Under the pieces are notes generated by a model. It saw only the letters and a program-made list of their open reading frames with translations, had not been told where the DNA came from and made no database searches. A program made the translations under genes and the position numbers. A stretch of DNA of 64,000 nucleotides from NCBI RefSeq assembly GCF_047275745.1, contig NZ_JBKQWU010000017.1:1-64000 (forward strand). Reading direction: 5' to 3'. Below are positions 50,567-60,013 of this stretch, one piece after another. The stretch is from Amaricoccus sp047275745 (GTDB lineage: Bacteria > Pseudomonadota > Alphaproteobacteria > Rhodobacterales > Rhodobacteraceae). Every line of letters begins with the position of its first letter. Position 1 is the first letter of the stretch.

Positions 50567-51400
50567 ATGACCCTGCCGAATTTCCTCATCATCGGCGCGC
50601 CCAAGGCCGGCACCACCTCGCTCTACGATCACATGCGCGAGCATCCCCAGATCTTCATGTCGGACCCGAAGGAGGCGCGCTTTCTCGCCTATCAGGGGCA
50701 GGGCGGGGATCGGAAACGTTGGCCGATCCAGAGCCTCGAGGAATACGAGGCGCTCTTCGCCCCGGTCACGACCGAGACCGCGATCGGCGAGGCGACACCG
50801 CATTATCTCATCTATCCGCATGTGGCCGGGCGGATCCACGAACTGCTGCCGGAGGCGAAGCTCATCGCCTCGCTGCGCAATCCGATCGATCGCTCCTATT
50901 CGGTCTATCAGATGAACCGGCGCAACCAGGGCACCAATACCGGCGTCGCCTATGCCGAGGCGCTCCGCTCCGACCACAATCTGCGCGAGACCTACGCCGA
51001 CAAGCTCGAACGCTATTTCGCGCTCTTCCCGAAGGAACGGATCCGGATACTCCTGCTCGAGGATCTCGAGGGCAGGCCCGAGGCGGTGATGCGCGGCCTC
51101 TTCGAATTCCTCGGCGTCGATACGGACTTCAAGCCCGATCTCTCGAAGATCTCGAACCCCGGCGGCGAGCCCCGGATCAAGCTCCTGCACGACCTGCTCG
51201 CCAATCCGGGCCTGCGGGAATTCGGGCGGAAGATCCTGCCCCGGGGCGCGATCGAGCGGCTGAAGGATCTGCGCAGCAGCAATCTGCGCAAGCAGCCGAT
51301 GTCCTCCGCCGACCGGAAGGCCGCGCTCGATGTCTTCCGCGAGGACATTCTCGCGACGCAGGCACTGATCGGCCGCGACCTCTCGCACTGGCTGCGCTGA
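50567..51400 (+). CDS. Sulfotransferase
   Basis: This 277-residue sulfotransferase has a 5'-phosphosulfate loop GAPKAGTTSLYDHM at residues 10-23. The 3'-phosphate site is ASLRNPIDRSYSVY (about 102-115). A C-terminal FLGVDTDF segment is usual in the NDST/Stf-like family. It would move sulfate from PAPS to a sugar hydroxyl of the polymer or its precursor. It is related to, but much shorter than, the protein at 31273. GGAGA lies upstream of the ATG at 50567, which is where homology starts. A strong terminator follows. Confidence 0.92.
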   Translation: MTLPNFLIIGAPKAGTTSLYDHMREHPQIFMSDPKEARFLAYQGQGGDRKRWPIQSLEEYEALFAPVTTETAIGEATPHYLIYPHVAGRIHELLPEAKLIASLRNPIDRSYSVYQMNRRNQGTNTGVAYAEALRSDHNLRETYADKLERYFALFPKERIRILLLEDLEGRPEAVMRGLFEFLGVDTDFKPDLSKISNPGGEPRIKLLHDLLANPGLREFGRKILPRGAIERLKDLRSSNLRKQPMSSADRKAALDVFREDILATQALIGRDLSHWLR

Positions 51401-51423
51401 CCTCTCCCGGCTCTCCGACGCGA

Positions 51424-51455
51424 AAAGGCCCGCCGGGACGCACCGGCGGGCCTTT
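51424..51455. terminator. Strong bidirectional intrinsic terminator
   Basis: AAAGGCCCGCCGG (51424-51436) pairs perfectly with CCGGCGGGCCTTT (51443-51455) across a six-base loop. A-runs and T-runs flank both sides. It ends both the sulfotransferase and the convergent propeller gene. Confidence 0.9.
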
Positions 51456-51529
51456 CCTGTTCACGGAGTTCACACACGAGGTTCACACACGGGGGGGCCG
51501 GCACGGGCGAAACCCGTGCCGGCGGAGCC

Positions 51530-54500
51530 TCAGTAGGGCTCGTCGATATGCCGGTTGTGATCCCAGTCCGGGTAATTGGCGACGATGAGGTCGTAGGTGT
51601 TCTTCGGCGTCGGCACCGGATAGGGGGGCTTGCGCACGAACATGCCGTTCGCCGTGCCGAGATAGAGCACGCCGGTCAGCGGATGCACCTCGAGCCCGGT
51701 CGAGAGCGCGGTGACATTCGGGAAGCCCGCCGAGATATTGGTCCAGGTGGCACCCGCGTCCTCGGTCATGTAGAGGCAGTGGCCGGTGTTGAACTGGTTC
51801 GACAGGAAGTACATGACCCGGGGGTCATAGCCGTCCACGACGAAGTTGTAGGCGAAGAAATCCCCCACCGGACGATCGACCGAGAGGATGTCGAAATCCG
51901 TGGTCACCAGGCCCGAGGCCTTGCCGGTGTCCCAGCGCCGGATCGTCGACTGGCCGTTCGCGCTGGCGCTCTTGGTGAAGACCACATGCGGGTCCTTCGG
52001 ATGGATCCGGCAGACCACGCGCACGTCGGTATTGGCGCGGAAGCTGTAGGCGACGGTGGCGACGAGGGTCCAGCTCTCGCCCCGGTCGAGCGACTTGTAG
52101 AGCTTCTTCTTCGTCCCGGCCGAATTCGAGCTCGATCCGAGATCCATCGCATAGAGGACGGAGCGCCCGTTCACCGCCACCTGCGAGACACCGACGATGT
52201 AGGATTCCGCCGGCATCCGCGACAGGACCGTCCAGGTCCTGCCCATGTCGGAGGAGCGCTTGTTGAACTGATAGGCGTAGTTCGGATCGCCCGCGTCGTA
52301 GCCGAGGTACATCCGCGGCTTCTCGGGCGTGTCGACCGTGGTCCAGCTGCCGCCCCGGTCGTCGGAATAGCACAGGATGCCCTTGGTCCCGGTATTGACG
52401 CAGGCGATGATGTGCCGGCCGTCGGGATGGACCGCGGCGCCGTTGACCGTGCCGTGGGTATAGCCCTCGGCGTCCCTGAAGGACGAGATCACGCTGGTCA
52501 CGCCGCCGTCCTCGGTCTCGAGCAGATGCCGGTCGATCAGCGGGATCATGTATTTGAGCGGATCGGTCCGGTCGAAACAATGCGGCGACGCGTAGCTGTT
52601 CGGATGCGTGCCGCAGAAATAGGCGCTGTCGGCCGCGGACCAGGTCCGCCCGCCATCCTCGGTGCCCATGAAATCGGCATGGGCGTGGCAGACGGCGCGG
52701 AGCGGATTGGAGGGATCGGGCATGATCCAGGGCTCGGTGCCGCCGACGAGCGCCCGGCCGCCCACGCCGGGGAAATTCTCCTGGGCGGCGGGCTGGAACC
52801 AGGTCTTGCCGCCGTCATGGCTGATCCGGGGCGACGGGCCGCTGTTCACGCCCTGGGCATAGGCGAAGATATAGTCCGGATGGCCCTCGTTGACCGCGCA
52901 ATGGGTCACGTCGGACCAGGAGAGCAGCGCCGACCAGGACGCGCCGCCATTGGTCGAGCGGTAGACGCCCCTGCCCATCACGGCGACGATCATCACCGCG
53001 CCGTCGGGAGAGAGGTAGAGCTCGCCCCGGACCGCGCCCTGGGGCAGGCCGCCCGAGCCGCTCAGGACCGTGTAGCCGCCATCGCCCTGATGCGCGTTGT
53101 CGATCCGGATGAGCCCGGCGGTGCCCCAGGTGAAGAGCCGGGTCGGCACGGTCGGATGGACGCGGGCGCCGTAGATGTCCTTGCCGAAGGCCGCCTCGGC
53201 GAGATCGCCGACCTTCCTCCAGGTCGCGCCGCCATCCGCCGAGGTGATGAGGCCCGAGACGGCGGTATTGGTGCCGCTCGAGAACTGGGCGGCGTTGTCG
53301 AAGACCGCGTACCAGCGGATCGCATCGGTGCCGGCCGCGGCCGTGCTCGGCGCATAGGCGAGGCGGCGCATGATCTTGCGCGGCTCGCCGACGCCGGTCC
53401 AGACGAAGACGCGTTCCCAGCTCAGGCCGCCGTCGAGCGAGCGATGGATGCCCGCCTCCGCCGAATTGGTCGAGTAGCGCGCGCCGCAGATCGCGAAGAC
53501 CTTGTTCGCATCGGTGGGGTCGACCTCGAGCCCGTAGACCGTCGGCGTGCCGAGGCCGCGGTTGCGGAGCGTGTTCCAGGACCGCCCCGAGTCGCGCGAG
53601 ACCCAGACGCCGTGCATGTCGCCGCCGGCGTAGATCCGCGCGGGCTGGGTCTTCGCCCGGGCGAAGGAGAGGCAGACCTGCTCGGTGTCGCAGGGCGCGC
53701 CGCCCGCCGCCTTCTGCTCGGCGGTGTGATAGGGGGCGCGGACATAGGGACCGATCCGGGGCGGCAGCGTCACCGTCCTGGTGATGACGTTCGAGGGGTC
53801 GGAATAGACCGCGTCGGCGGCCGGGATCAGCAGGTCATCGAGCGTGTAGATGATGCGCTGCGACCTGGTCTGGCCGATGATGTTGTATTTCGCGGTGGCC
53901 GAATTGACCCAGAGCCAGTCCGCCGCCGCGCCGTCGAGGCCCGAGCGCGCGACCCAGACATTCGCCTTGCCCGGATGTTTGACGCAGGCGTGGAAGCCAT
54001 TGCCGGCGGTCATGCCCTCGGCGACATCGGCGAGGCCGCGGAGATAGACGCGGGTCGCGCCACGCGCGGGGCCCGAGATCAGCCGGATGTGCCAGGTCGC
54101 CCTGTCGGTGAATTCGGGATCGTAGTCCCAGGTGACGTCCCATTCGCCCTCGGCGGCGGCGGCGGGGCGCTCGACCTCCTCGGCCTCGATCGTCACCGTG
54201 AAGTGCGAGCGCGCCGAACCGCCGGAATTGGTCGCGGTCACGGTCACGATCCCCGAGAGCGCCGTACCGGTCTCAATCGAGACGAGGCCGGTCGCGGCGT
54301 CGATCGTCGCCCCCGCGCCCGAGACCGAGAAGACCAGCGCCTCGCCGGTGAAATCGCGGGCGGCGGCGATGGTCCGGACACCCGAATCCTTGTCGAAGAC
54401 CTCCTCGGGCAGCGCGCCGGCCGCTTTCGGCGCGACATGGGTGATCGTGACCGGCCCCGCCATCGCCACCACGGTCCCCGCGGGGCTCGCCGCCGTCACG

Positions 54501-55366
54501 CGGGCCGAGATCGCCCGGCGGTCATCCGCGGCGCCGGGGATGTAGACCGTGCCCGTCGCCCCCGCGATCACCACGCCGTCGCGCAGCCATTCGACGCCGA
54601 GGGCCGGGGCGGGCGTCCCGCTCCAGAGCCCGGTCGAGAGGGTGAGCGCCGCGCCGATCCGGCCCGTGCCCGAGACCGTACCGGAGAGGTTCGGCGCGAG
54701 AAGCGCGACGGGCGCGACGAGCGTCAGCGGCGTCTCGAGCGTCTTGCGCGTGGTCGAGACCGGCGACCATTCCCCGTCCGCGGCGATCCGCCGGGAAAGG
54801 CCGATCCCTTCGAGCGCCGCGCCGCCGTCGAGCGCCAGCCCCTCGAGCTGCCAGCCCCCGTCCCCGAGCGGCACGCAGGCGCCCCAGTCCGCGTCCGCCG
54901 CCGGGTCCGGCGCGGTGGTCCAGCGCAGCGCGACCGCGGAGATGCCGAAGAGCGTGACGGTGCCGGTATAGCGGCCGTCTCCCAGCACGCGTGGCGCGGG
55001 CGTCGACCATTGCGTCGGCGTCGGGGCCGCGGGTGTCACGGAGGCGTCCTCGCTCGTTTCGACCAGCACGATGTCCTTGCGGCCGGCCGAGATCGGCGAC
55101 CAGGGACCCGTCGCGCTCAAGCGATAGCGCAGGCCGATGTTGGCGAAAAGCCCGGCGCCGCGCCAATGCGCTTCGGTCCCGGCCACGATTTCGTGGGAGG
55201 AGAGGCGCCAGTCGCCGTTCGGCAGCCGGACGCAGGCCTCCCAGCCATCGCCGCTCCCGGACGGCTGGGCGGCTTCGCTCCATTCCACCGCGACCGCGGC
55301 GGCGGGGGCGCCGGTCAGTCGGATGACCGCCGTGTAACGCATGGGATTGGGCATGGGATTAGGCAT
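51530..55366 (-). CDS. Giant Asp-box (BNR/VPS10-like) propeller protein with Ig-like N-terminal repeats
   Basis: The 1278-residue protein has no signal peptide. Residues 1-200 hold two related beta domains that end in WSPIS and WSPVS. Residues 215-400 have Ig-like repeats (ATGTVYIPGAADDRRAIS; GLVSIETGTALSGIVTVTA). Residues 400-1250 hold many Asp-box motifs (SRDSGRSW, SLDGGLSW, SADGGATW, STNGGASW, SHDGGKTW, SDDRGGSW, SLDRGESW, TEDAGATW), giving one or two large beta-propellers as in sialidase/VPS10-like glycan-binding proteins. It probably binds or cleaves carbohydrate. The first ATG overlaps the upstream stop by eight bases. That start region is a 12-bp repeat giving three in-frame ATGs (55366, 55354, 55342). 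The Ig-like part is shared with the neighbour at 55359, and the set with 56509 resembles a phage-like spike. Confidence 0.82.
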   Translation of the reverse strand: MPNPMPNPMRYTAVIRLTGAPAAAVAVEWSEAAQPSGSGDGWEACVRLPNGDWRLSSHEIVAGTEAHWRGAGLFANIGLRYRLSATGPWSPISAGRKDIVLVETSEDASVTPAAPTPTQWSTPAPRVLGDGRYTGTVTLFGISAVALRWTTAPDPAADADWGACVPLGDGGWQLEGLALDGGAALEGIGLSRRIAADGEWSPVSTTRKTLETPLTLVAPVALLAPNLSGTVSGTGRIGAALTLSTGLWSGTPAPALGVEWLRDGVVIAGATGTVYIPGAADDRRAISARVTAASPAGTVVAMAGPVTITHVAPKAAGALPEEVFDKDSGVRTIAAARDFTGEALVFSVSGAGATIDAATGLVSIETGTALSGIVTVTATNSGGSARSHFTVTIEAEEVERPAAAAEGEWDVTWDYDPEFTDRATWHIRLISGPARGATRVYLRGLADVAEGMTAGNGFHACVKHPGKANVWVARSGLDGAAADWLWVNSATAKYNIIGQTRSQRIIYTLDDLLIPAADAVYSDPSNVITRTVTLPPRIGPYVRAPYHTAEQKAAGGAPCDTEQVCLSFARAKTQPARIYAGGDMHGVWVSRDSGRSWNTLRNRGLGTPTVYGLEVDPTDANKVFAICGARYSTNSAEAGIHRSLDGGLSWERVFVWTGVGEPRKIMRRLAYAPSTAAAGTDAIRWYAVFDNAAQFSSGTNTAVSGLITSADGGATWRKVGDLAEAAFGKDIYGARVHPTVPTRLFTWGTAGLIRIDNAHQGDGGYTVLSGSGGLPQGAVRGELYLSPDGAVMIVAVMGRGVYRSTNGGASWSALLSWSDVTHCAVNEGHPDYIFAYAQGVNSGPSPRISHDGGKTWFQPAAQENFPGVGGRALVGGTEPWIMPDPSNPLRAVCHAHADFMGTEDGGRTWSAADSAYFCGTHPNSYASPHCFDRTDPLKYMIPLIDRHLLETEDGGVTSVISSFRDAEGYTHGTVNGAAVHPDGRHIIACVNTGTKGILCYSDDRGGSWTTVDTPEKPRMYLGYDAGDPNYAYQFNKRSSDMGRTWTVLSRMPAESYIVGVSQVAVNGRSVLYAMDLGSSSNSAGTKKKLYKSLDRGESWTLVATVAYSFRANTDVRVVCRIHPKDPHVVFTKSASANGQSTIRRWDTGKASGLVTTDFDILSVDRPVGDFFAYNFVVDGYDPRVMYFLSNQFNTGHCLYMTEDAGATWTNISAGFPNVTALSTGLEVHPLTGVLYLGTANGMFVRKPPYPVPTPKNTYDLIVANYPDWDHNRHIDEPY

Positions 55367-56468
55367 GGGGTGCTTGCTCCGTGACCTGGTCGAGGCTCCA
55401 CTCGCCGTCGAGCGCGGCGGCGGGGATCGTCTCGGTTTCGATGGGAGGGGTCGTCGTCGCGCCGACCGTGACCCGGAAGGACTGGCGGGCCTCGCCGCCC
55501 GCGTTCGCGGCGCGGACCGTCACCAATCCGTCGAGCGCCAGGGCGGTCGGCACCGTCACGAGGCCGGAGCCGGGCAGGATCGTCACGCCCGGGGGCGCGG
55601 TTTCGAGCGTGTAGGAAAGATCCTCGCCCGTGAAACCGGCCTGGGTCGAGACCGAACGCGCGCCCGCGCCGAGCGGTGCCACGAGATCGCCGATGATCCC
55701 GGCCGGCTCGGGCGGCGCCATGGCGAGAATGGTGAGGCGGAAGCCGGCCCTGGCGGTTCCGCCCGAATTGCGCGCGCTGACCGTCACCTCTTCCTGGCTC
55801 CGGGGCGTGCCGAGGGGAAGTTCGAGCGCGCCGGTCGCGGGGTCGATCACCCCGTCCCCGCCCGTGACGGAGAAGCCGAGCGCCTCGCCCGCGAAGACGG
55901 CTCCGGTCTCGACCCGGATCATCCCCTCGCCCCTGACGAGCACGAGATCGGCGAGCGTGCCGGTGGCCGAGGGGGCGACGCGGGCGATGGCGACCGGCGC
56001 CGTCTCGGCGCTCGCCTCGCCGGCGGCGTTGCGCGCGGTGACGCGGGCGCCGAGCCTCGTTTCGTCATCGAGGGCGACGGGCAGATAGGAGGTCCCGGTC
56101 GCGCCCTCGATCGCCACGCCGTCGCGCAGCCACTCGATCGCGATCCCGGGTTCCGGGGTGCCGGACCAGCGGCCGGTGTCGAGCGCCATCGCGACGCCGA
56201 CGAGCCCCGGTCCGGACAGCGCGGGCGCGGTCACCACCTCGGGCGCGACCGGGACTTCCGGTTCGGGTTCGGTTCCGGTCCCGTCATCGGTCAGCCGGAC
56301 GGTGATCCGGAAGGCGCCCGTCGGCGTGCCCGAGGCGTCCCGCGCGGTCATGACCACGCCGATGCCCTTCACGAGCGCCTCGGTCGCGATCGTCAGAAGC
56401 CCGGTCCCGGGATCGAAGGCGACCCCCTCCCCGGCGAGATCGAAGGTGAAATCCGGCAATGCGTTCAA
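55359..56468 (-). CDS. Ig-like/cadherin-like repeat protein
   Basis: This 369-residue protein is built from four or five beta-sandwich repeats of about 85 residues. Each has a (V/I)DPATGALELP- or FDPGTGLLTIA-type strand and an (V/R)NAAGEASAE- or RNSGGTARAGF-type strand. One repeat (ATGTSYLPVALDDETRLG) is close to a repeat in the propeller protein downstream, so they share ancestry. I chose a TTG start with GGAG eight bases upstream; the frame is open further up, but that part overlaps the spike-base-like gene and looks non-coding. No signal peptide. Its stop overlaps the propeller start, so translation is coupled. Confidence 0.75.
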   Translation of the reverse strand: MNALPDFTFDLAGEGVAFDPGTGLLTIATEALVKGIGVVMTARDASGTPTGAFRITVRLTDDGTGTEPEPEVPVAPEVVTAPALSGPGLVGVAMALDTGRWSGTPEPGIAIEWLRDGVAIEGATGTSYLPVALDDETRLGARVTARNAAGEASAETAPVAIARVAPSATGTLADLVLVRGEGMIRVETGAVFAGEALGFSVTGGDGVIDPATGALELPLGTPRSQEEVTVSARNSGGTARAGFRLTILAMAPPEPAGIIGDLVAPLGAGARSVSTQAGFTGEDLSYTLETAPPGVTILPGSGLVTVPTALALDGLVTVRAANAGGEARQSFRVTVGATTTPPIETETIPAAALDGEWSLDQVTEQAPHA

Positions 56469-56508
56469 TGTCCTGTCTCCTGGATCGGGAAATGAGGGAA
56501 AGGGGCGC

Positions 56509-56772
56509 TCACCAGAAGCCGAGAATCCGGCCGGCCGTGGTGCCCGAGGCGCGCACGCGGGCCACGCGGAGCGGCAGGAGGCTGCCCGCCGGAACATTGG
56601 CGAGCGTGACGGTCCCGCCGCCCAGCATCACCACCGCGAGATCGCCGGCTTCGCCGACGAAGAGCGCGCGCGGCACCTCGGCGAGATCGGCCGCGTCGTC
56701 GGGGGTGATCGCCGCGGCGTTCTCGGCGGGCGAGCTGAGGCCGCGGGCATGGTTCTTGAATTGGTCGGTCAT
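56509..56772 (-). CDS. Spike-base-like protein (Rcc01079 family)
   Basis: The 87-residue protein reads MTDQFKNHARGLSSPAENAA, then AITPDDAADLAEVPRALFVG, DLAVVMLGGGTVTLANVPAG and SLLPLRVARVRASGTTAG. This layout matches the small head-spike base protein family known from the Rhodobacter gene transfer agent (Rcc01079), as I recall it. In the particle this protein sits on the capsid and holds a fibre that binds cell-surface polysaccharide. Here it stands alone with two beta-repeat genes and no capsid genes, first in the minus-strand set. Homology is from memory and should be checked. Confidence 0.72.
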   Translation of the reverse strand: MTDQFKNHARGLSSPAENAAAITPDDAADLAEVPRALFVGEAGDLAVVMLGGGTVTLANVPAGSLLPLRVARVRASGTTAGRILGFW

Positions 56773-57403
56773 TCGGGGTCCCGTTCTCCTGGAACGGCCC
56801 CGGCACGGGCGCGCGACGCCCCTCGGGCGGCATGCCCCTGACGGATGGATCGGCGTGGCCCCGGGGCCGCTCGCGATCTGGCGCCGACGATGTCGCGCGA
56901 TTGTCCGCTGGTCTGTCCGGGAAACCGGCCACCCCGCGCCCCACGCGGGCAGGCTCCGGGCCATTGGCGCTGGCGAAGGAAGCCGGCCCCGGCCCGGGAG
57001 GTTCTAGGCGAGCAGGGTTACCGAGATCTGAACACCCGCCGCGCGGCCCCGCCCCGCCTTACGCAACGGCGGCCTTGCGCGACAACCCACCCCACGCGAC
57101 ATCTCCCCGCGCACCCGCCGCGCACACCGGGCGGCATTGGGGGCGACATTGAGGCGACATTCGGGGGGCGGGCACGGGGCGGGCACCTCCCCCGGAGGCG
57201 GCCCCGGGTGCCACCTCCGGGGGACCGGGCGGCCCCTCCGGGCAGCTCACCCGCGCCGCTTCGCGATTGCGCGGCCCCGCGCCCCCCCGTAAAACCCGGG
57301 GGCTTGCAACCCGGGACCCACCGCCCGAGCCCCGCCCCGGTCCGCCACCCCCGGTCCGCCGGCGGCGATCCGGGAGGGAACCCGCGACGGGGAGGTGGCC
57401 CGC
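56773..57403. other. Divergent intergenic region with a strong hairpin
   Basis: No gene is supported in these 631 very GC-rich bases between the spike-base-like gene and the secreted-protein gene. They hold a hairpin at 57188-57224 and a GCGACATTSRG tandem pair near 57140-57163. Promoters were not resolved. Confidence 0.55.
57188..57224. terminator. 11-bp perfect hairpin
   Basis: TCCCCCGGAGG and CCTCCGGGGGA pair perfectly across a 15-base loop. The site is 180 bases upstream of the secreted-protein gene, so it may be an attenuator or leader structure, or insulate the divergent genes. Confidence 0.5.
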
Positions 57404-59971
57404 TTGAGCAGCCCGGATCTGAGCGACCCAGACCTGAGCAACCCCGGCTTGGGCAACCCGGGCTTGGGCGATCCGGAACCCCGGCGCGGCCATCCGGCCC
57501 GCTTCCCGCGCCCTGCCTTCCCCCGTCCCGTCTTCCCCCGACCCGTCTTTTGGCGTCTCGCCTTTCCGCGTCTCGCCCCGCTTCTCCTGTCGCCGCTCCT
57601 TCTCGCCGCGCCGGCGGGATGGGCGGCCGATCCGGGCCCCCTGCCCCGGCCTCCTTCATCCGCCCCCGCCTCCTCACCCGTTCCGGCGCCACCGGACCCC
57701 GAGGGGGAGGCGACCGCCACCGAAGTCGTCACCGAAGCGGCCACCGGGATCGCCACAGAGATCGTCACCGAGGCCACCACCGAGGCCAGCCGCGCGGAGG
57801 CCGATCTCTTCGCGATGCCGAGGATCGCCGAGCAGACCCGCGCCGCCTCCGCCCGGATCCAGGCCGGCGATCTCGACGGCGCGGCGGCGATCCTCGACCG
57901 GCTCGCCCGCGACCATCCCCGGATCGGCCTGCTCGAAGCCAATCGCGCGACGCTGCTGGCGCTGCGGGGCGATACCGAGGCGGCGGTCGGCGCGCTCCGG
58001 GCCGCGGCCGCGCGGGGCTATGACGGGATCGCCGCGCTCGCCGCCGACCCGATCTTCAGCGTCATCGCCAGGGACCCCCGGATCGCCGCCCTCGCCGCGG
58101 CCGAGACGCTGGCCAAGACACAGGTCGAGACAGGAACCACCACGGGAGCGGGGGGCAGGACTGGGGCCGCGTCCCCTCACCCCGGAACGCCGGACGGAAC
58201 CACGACCGAAACCACAGCGGGCGCCCAGCCGGAGGAGTTCCCAGGTGACACCACCCCGGCGGACCGGCCCCTGCCCCGGCCCCTGCTTGGATTGGCCCCG
58301 CTCCGGATGGCCCCCGTCACGGATGGCGAGGCGCCGGTCTCGGGCGCCAATACCGTCTGGGACCCGGTCGCCGAACGGCTCCGCGCAAGCTTCGCCTTCC
58401 CCGCGCAAGCCACGGGCCCGGTGGTGCCCGACCGGAACACCAATGCCACCGACCTCCTGCGCGAGCACCATGCCCGCGGCCGCGCCGCCGGCAATCTCGG
58501 CGACCTCTACGACAACCGCGACCGCGGCCATTCGGCGCTCGACCCGAAGGACGCGCCCCAGCTTGCCCGCGTCACCTATTCGCCCACGGCGCGCGCCGCC
58601 GATCTCGACTACGGGCTGGGCGACCGGTTCCTCTTCGGCGCGCCGACCCTCGGCAATTCCTCGACCGCCATCACCGGCGGCGCGTTCTGGCGCAGCCTGC
58701 CCCGGCTCGCGATGACCCGCGCCGATGGCACCGGCCCGCTCCGGCTCTGGCAGAACGCACGCGCGAACGCGCTCTACATCTACCCCGCGCACAAGGACTA
58801 CGGGCCCGAGGACGGCGACCTCTTCCCCGCCAACACGCCCTATCTCATCGTCAGCCACGGCTCCTCGGGCTCGGACCAGCCCTTTCTCGAGGCGGTGGCG
58901 ATGATCTACGCCGCCTATCGCCCGGACACAAAGGCGCGGCTCGTCACCGAGGGGCTGCTCGTGCCCATGACCCAGATGGTATTCCGCCGCAGCCTCCAGA
59001 GCGTGCGCTCGCGCGCGGATTACTTCAGCGCCGCCGCCCATCCGGCGGCCTACGAGGCCTATGACATCAACCTCGCCCGGATGGTGAGCCTCGCCAATTC
59101 GATCCGGCCCGGGGACATCCCGCCCCAGGTCCGGATCGCGGTCACCGCCGAGGATCTCGGGGTCCAGGGGCTCGACTTCTTCGGCGAGGGGCTTTCGGAA
59201 CAGCTCTTCGACACGCCGGCGGCGGTGGCGCGGATCTGGCGCTCGCGGGTCCATACGCGGGAGATCACGCTCGACGCGGGCGAGACCGCCGATCCGAACG
59301 GCCGCGACCTGAGTTTCGAATGGCGCCTCCTCGCCGGCGACCCCGAGAAGGTCCGGATCACCCCGTCCGAGGACGGCCGTTCGGCGCGGATCGCGCTCGA
59401 CTGGCACGAGCCCTTCCCGATCTCGGAGGACAATCCCGTCACGACCCACCGCGTCGATATCGGCGTCTTCGCCAACAACGGCGTCCACGACAGCGCGCCG
59501 GCGATCCTCTCGGTCCACTTCCCGCCCGGCGAGACCCGGGTCTACGAGACCGGCCCGGACGGCGCGGCGCGCATCGCCAGCATCGCCCCCCGGGATGTGG
59601 CGGGCGACACGGAGGGCAACGCGGCGGGCGCGGCGGGGGGTGCGAAGCCCTACGCCGATCCGATGCTGCTGCCCCGCGCCGACTGGCGCGACGATTACCT
59701 CTACGCCGAGGATGGGATGCCGCTCGGCTGGATCCGGACCTGGACCAGCGGCGCCACCGAGGCCTTCGACGCCGTGGGCCACCGCCTGGGGCCGGAGGGG
59801 CCGGAGCCGGTCTCCTATCCGCTGCGCCAGGACGCCGAGGGCCGGCTCCTCCTCGGCGAGGCGCCGCCCCCGGCCGAGGGTCCAGCGGCGAGTCCGGCCG
59901 AGGGTCCCCCCACGACGGACGCGGCTCCCCCCGGCACTCCACCCAGCGCTCCTCTGGCCGCTCCCGGCTGA
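57404..59971 (+). CDS. Large secreted protein of unknown function
   Basis: This 855-residue protein has a long N-terminal region rich in PRPVFPRPVF-type repeats and then a hydrophobic signal core ending PAGWA, so it is probably exported. A TPR-like helical segment lies at about 135-235. The central part (about 330-650) contains ANTVWDPVAERLRASFAFPA, YLIVSHGSSGSDQPFLEAV and RPDTKARLVTEGLLVP. A beta domain (about 645-740, EITLDAGETADPNGRDLSFEW, then NNGVHDSAPAILSV) resembles PKD-like modules. I do not recognise the whole family; the SHGSSGS segment hints at a hydrolase nucleophile but this is weak. GGGGAGG precedes the TTG start; a GTG at 57395 is an alternative. Confidence 0.75.
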   Translation: MSSPDLSDPDLSNPGLGNPGLGDPEPRRGHPARFPRPAFPRPVFPRPVFWRLAFPRLAPLLLSPLLLAAPAGWAADPGPLPRPPSSAPASSPVPAPPDPEGEATATEVVTEAATGIATEIVTEATTEASRAEADLFAMPRIAEQTRAASARIQAGDLDGAAAILDRLARDHPRIGLLEANRATLLALRGDTEAAVGALRAAAARGYDGIAALAADPIFSVIARDPRIAALAAAETLAKTQVETGTTTGAGGRTGAASPHPGTPDGTTTETTAGAQPEEFPGDTTPADRPLPRPLLGLAPLRMAPVTDGEAPVSGANTVWDPVAERLRASFAFPAQATGPVVPDRNTNATDLLREHHARGRAAGNLGDLYDNRDRGHSALDPKDAPQLARVTYSPTARAADLDYGLGDRFLFGAPTLGNSSTAITGGAFWRSLPRLAMTRADGTGPLRLWQNARANALYIYPAHKDYGPEDGDLFPANTPYLIVSHGSSGSDQPFLEAVAMIYAAYRPDTKARLVTEGLLVPMTQMVFRRSLQSVRSRADYFSAAAHPAAYEAYDINLARMVSLANSIRPGDIPPQVRIAVTAEDLGVQGLDFFGEGLSEQLFDTPAAVARIWRSRVHTREITLDAGETADPNGRDLSFEWRLLAGDPEKVRITPSEDGRSARIALDWHEPFPISEDNPVTTHRVDIGVFANNGVHDSAPAILSVHFPPGETRVYETGPDGAARIASIAPRDVAGDTEGNAAGAAGGAKPYADPMLLPRADWRDDYLYAEDGMPLGWIRTWTSGATEAFDAVGHRLGPEGPEPVSYPLRQDAEGRLLLGEAPPPAEGPAASPAEGPPTTDAAPPGTPPSAPLAAPG

Positions 59972-59987
59972 TCCGCTTCGGCTCGCG

Positions 59988-60013
59988 CGAATGTTCCGCG
60001 CGCGGAACATTCG
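59988..60013. repeat. Dispersed palindrome, copy 1 (TGTTCCGCGCGCGGAACA)
   Basis: The 18-bp core lies at 59992-60009 and the perfect palindrome extends to 26 bp. It sits between the secreted-protein gene and the C-methyltransferase gene. Three more copies occur at 61.5, 63.67 and 63.82 kb. Confidence 0.9.

Noticed and set aside
51548..55384. Open frame of about 1280 codons on the plus strand, antisense to nearly the whole propeller gene
   Set aside because: Its translation is Arg/Gly/Asp/His-rich with no domain. Very high GC leaves antisense frames open. The minus frame has repeated Asp-box motifs.
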